From: Bacteroidia bacterium
Lineage (GTDB): Bacteria > Planctomycetota > Phycisphaerae > Phycisphaerales > SM1A02
NCBI GenBank assembly: GCA_030054235.1
Contig: JASGCG010000079.1
Coordinates: forward strand, 1 to 7,283
Direction of reading: 5' to 3'
Length of the DNA stretch: 7,283 nt
Positions 5,436 through 7,283 of this stretch are shown here, in pieces. The notes beneath the pieces were generated by a model. The model did no database searches, had not been told where the DNA came from, and worked only from the letters and a program-made list of their open reading frames with translations. Made by a program: the position numbers and the translations under genes. Positions within the stretch are counted from its first letter, which is position 1. Each line of letters begins with the position of its first letter.

Positions 5436-5442
5436 TATCATG
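5436..5442. promoter_or_regulatory. Candidate bidirectional promoter core between gatB and cyclophilin
   Basis: On the plus strand TATCAT (5436-5441) ends 7 bases before the gatB ATG at 5449, which has no Shine-Dalgarno sequence; the predicted start coincides with the ATG. On the minus strand the overlapping CATGAT (5442-5437, 4 of 6 consensus matches including the key A2 and T6) predicts a start near 5430, giving a leader of about 15 bases that holds GGAGG. No strong -35 box is visible for either direction. The whole region between the two start codons is 34 bases. Confidence 0.45.
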
Positions 5443-5448
5443 CCACGA

Positions 5449-6966
5449 ATGGCCCCGACGCAGACGCCCGAGATCGCCTCGACCCGGCTGATCATCGGCC
5501 TTGAGATCCACATCGAGCTCGCCACGCGGACCAAGATGTTCACGCGGGCACCGAGCCTGGCCCATCCGAGCCACTACGACTCGGCGCCCAACACGCTGGT
5601 CGATCCCCTGGTCATGGCGCTGCCGGGTGCGCTGCCGGTCATGAACCGCCGTGCCGTCGAGATGTCGATGAAGGTCGGCCTGGCCCTGGGCTGCTCGATC
5701 GCGCGCCGCTGCCGCTGGGACCGCAAGAACTATTACTACCCCGACCTTCCCAAGGGCTACCAGATCAGCCAGTACGACCGGCCGCTGTGCACGGATGGCG
5801 CCTGGAACCTCGAGGGCAGCGGTCAGCGGATCGGGATCATCCGCGCGCACCTCGAGGAGGACACCGGCAAGCTCGGTCATGAACTTCCCGGCGGCCATGC
5901 GTACGAGGGTTCGCTGGTCGATCTCAACCGTGCCGGCACGCCGTTGCTCGAGGTCGTCACCGCGCCTGACTTCACCACCGCCGACGAGGTCGTGCAGTTC
6001 GCGCAGGAGCTTCGTGATCTCTGCCGATACCTGCGCGTCACCGAGGGCATCATGCAGAAGGGCCACATGCGTTTCGAGCCCAACATCAACCTGGCGATCA
6101 CGCTGGCCGATGGGACCGAGGTCCGCACGCCCGTGGTCGAGGTGAAGAACCTGAACTCGTTCCGCGCGCTCAAGGGTGCGATCGAGCACGAGTCCGTGCG
6201 GCAGGTCGAGGCCTGGCAGCAGGATGGCCGCGTGATGGGCCGCGGCATGAAGGCCACGCGAGGCTGGGATGACGTTCGCCTGGTCACGGTGCTCCAGCGC
6301 GAGAAGGAAGACGCGCACGACTACCGCTACTTCCCCGATCCCGACCTCGTCTGGGTCGAGGTCGACGATGCGTGGATGTCGCGCGTGCGCGGCGAACTCG
6401 TCGAGCTGCCCGCGGCGCGTGCGCAGCGCTACCTCGGCACGTGGGGGCTCGCCCGCAAGGATGCCGATCAGATCCTCGCCGAACCCGACCTCAGCGACTT
6501 CTTCGAGTCGTGCGTGAGAGCAGCCGGGGGGGCGCCGGCTGCGGCGTTGGCCATCGCCAAGCTCCTCCTCAACGTGGGCATGAAGCACGCCAATGAGCGT
6601 CAGCGGCCCTTGCACCGCGCGGGGATCAGCCCGGCGCAGGTGGCGGGGCTCATCGCGCTCCGGGACGAGGGTGCCATCAACGCCGGCTCGGCCGATGCAC
6701 TCTTCGGCATGCTGTGCGACAGCGATGATGAGCCTCGTGCCGCTGCCGAGCGCGCGGGCATGGTGATCGTGCGCGACGACAGTGCGCTCGACGCCTGGGT
6801 GGATGCCGCCCTCGCTGCGAACGCGCAGGCCGCCGCCGATCTGCAAGCAGGCAAGATGGCCGCGATGGGACGCATCATGGGGCATGTCATGAAGGCCTCG
6901 GGCGGCACCGTCGATGCCAAGACCGTCCAGGCGCGCGTGTTGGAGCGGGTGGGGAAGGGCGCATGA
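5449..6966 (+). CDS. gatB: Aspartyl/glutamyl-tRNA amidotransferase subunit B
   Basis: Length is 505 residues. GatB is the kinase/tRNA-binding subunit of the GatCAB complex, which activates misacylated Glu-tRNA(Gln) or Asp-tRNA(Asn) with ATP for amidation. Visible signatures are 'IIGLEIHIEL' (15-24), 'ALPGALPVMN' (57-66), 'DRKNYYYPDLPKGYQISQYD' (91-110), 'HLEEDTGK' (134-141), 'SLVDLNRAGTPLLEVV' (155-170), 'VEVKNLNSF' (230-238) and 'DYRYFPDPDL' (291-300). The C-terminal YqeY-like domain (about 355-505) includes 'MGRIMGHVMKASGG' (473-486). Length and domain order are normal. The CPVC motif found in many GatB proteins after 'PNT' is replaced by DPLV, as in some other lineages. The frame is open upstream to 5344, but homology and the TATCAT hexamer place the start at 5449. 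gatA and gatC are not in the window. The next gene overlaps by ATGA, so it is probably co-transcribed and coupled. Confidence 0.96.
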   Translation: MAPTQTPEIASTRLIIGLEIHIELATRTKMFTRAPSLAHPSHYDSAPNTLVDPLVMALPGALPVMNRRAVEMSMKVGLALGCSIARRCRWDRKNYYYPDLPKGYQISQYDRPLCTDGAWNLEGSGQRIGIIRAHLEEDTGKLGHELPGGHAYEGSLVDLNRAGTPLLEVVTAPDFTTADEVVQFAQELRDLCRYLRVTEGIMQKGHMRFEPNINLAITLADGTEVRTPVVEVKNLNSFRALKGAIEHESVRQVEAWQQDGRVMGRGMKATRGWDDVRLVTVLQREKEDAHDYRYFPDPDLVWVEVDDAWMSRVRGELVELPAARAQRYLGTWGLARKDADQILAEPDLSDFFESCVRAAGGAPAAALAIAKLLLNVGMKHANERQRPLHRAGISPAQVAGLIALRDEGAINAGSADALFGMLCDSDDEPRAAAERAGMVIVRDDSALDAWVDAALAANAQAAADLQAGKMAAMGRIMGHVMKASGGTVDAKTVQARVLERVGKGA

Positions 6967-7283
6967 TGCCTCGGTCGCCACGGCTGGATCACGACATCGA
7001 GCGCGTGCTCGTGGATCGCGCAGCGATCGAGCAGCGTGTGGCCGAGCTCGGTGCGCAGATCGCCACGGACTATGCGGGGCGCGAGGGTCGCCTGCTGCTG
7101 GTGCCTGTCATGACCGGTGGCCTCGTGTTCGCTGCCGACCTGATGCGACAGTTGCCGCACCGGCTGCGGCTGGGCCTGGTCACCGTCTCGAGCTATCCCG
7201 GCACCAGCACCGAGAGCAGGGGGGCCGCGATCCGCGGAGCGCTGCCGGCAGGGCTCGAAGGTGCGCACGCCCTGATCATCGAT
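6963..7283 (+). CDS. hpt: Hypoxanthine phosphoribosyltransferase, 3' end missing
   Basis: The first 107 residues are visible; the gene continues past the window. The enzyme joins hypoxanthine or guanine to PRPP in purine salvage. Recognisable blocks are 'DIERVLVD' (11-18), 'IEQRVAELGAQIATDYAG' (22-39), 'LLLVPVMTGGLVFAADLMR' (44-62), the Ser-Tyr of the flexible loop in 'TVSSYPGTST' (74-83), and 'GLEGAHALIID' (97-107), which leads into the PRPP-binding loop just beyond the end. The family's usual L-(K/R)-G pyrophosphate-loop tripeptide is M-T-G here, so specificity is less certain than the family call. ATG 6963 overlaps the gatB stop (ATGA), with a GGGGAAGGG purine run 3 bases upstream; ATG 6966 is the alternative start, one codon shorter. 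Confidence 0.85.
   Translation, partial: MMPRSPRLDHDIERVLVDRAAIEQRVAELGAQIATDYAGREGRLLLVPVMTGGLVFAADLMRQLPHRLRLGLVTVSSYPGTSTESRGAAIRGALPAGLEGAHALIID

Noticed and set aside
4678..6981. 767-residue open frame on the minus strand opposite gatB
   Set aside because: It is antisense to unmistakable gatB, its sequence is low-complexity Arg/Ala/His-rich typical of GC-rich shadows, and it runs out of frame through the minus-strand cyclophilin.

Overview
The window is GC-rich, densely coded bacterial DNA. It probably comes from a planctomycete of the Phycisphaerae type. The main clue is the first gene: a secreted DNRLRE-type domain followed by two dockerin-like repeats ending in 'LLGQWG' and 'LLSDWG', a combination I associate with that group. 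This placement is inferred from protein style alone; no rRNA is present.

Layout from left to right: (1) the 3' part of a secreted DNRLRE/dockerin-like protein (1-693, +); (2) a membrane-anchored protein built almost entirely of 23-residue repeats (771-2177, +); (3) a 120-base gap with hairpins, including a strong terminator-like stem at 2267-2290; (4) tRNA-Cys(GCA) on the minus strand (2299-2373); (5) a divergent exported hypothetical protein with two copies of an unnamed domain (2408-3430, +); (6) a cytoplasmic cyclophilin (3472-3966, +) and a MazG-like nucleotide pyrophosphohydrolase two bases after it (3969-4328, +); (7) a convergent, probably extracytoplasmic cyclophilin (4338-5414, -); (8) gatB (5449-6966, +), divergent from that cyclophilin across only 34 bases; (9) the 5' part of a hypoxanthine phosphoribosyltransferase gene (6963-7283, +), overlapping gatB by ATGA and running off the window.

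Most genes are housekeeping: protein folding, Glu-tRNA(Gln)/Asp-tRNA(Asn) amidation, nucleotide-pool cleaning, purine salvage and a tRNA. I see no defence system, CRISPR array, transposon or phage module. Two things stand out. One is the 23-residue repeat protein, whose later units pair into a 46-residue higher-order pattern. The other is the promoter layout. Three start codons (2408, 3472, 5449) lie 7-9 bases after a TAnnnT -10-like hexamer with no Shine-Dalgarno sequence, which suggests leaderless mRNAs. In both divergent gene pairs the same AT islet reads as a -10 element on both strands, which suggests bidirectional promoters. Other genes (771 and the minus-strand cyclophilin) have clear Shine-Dalgarno sequences, so both initiation modes seem to coexist.
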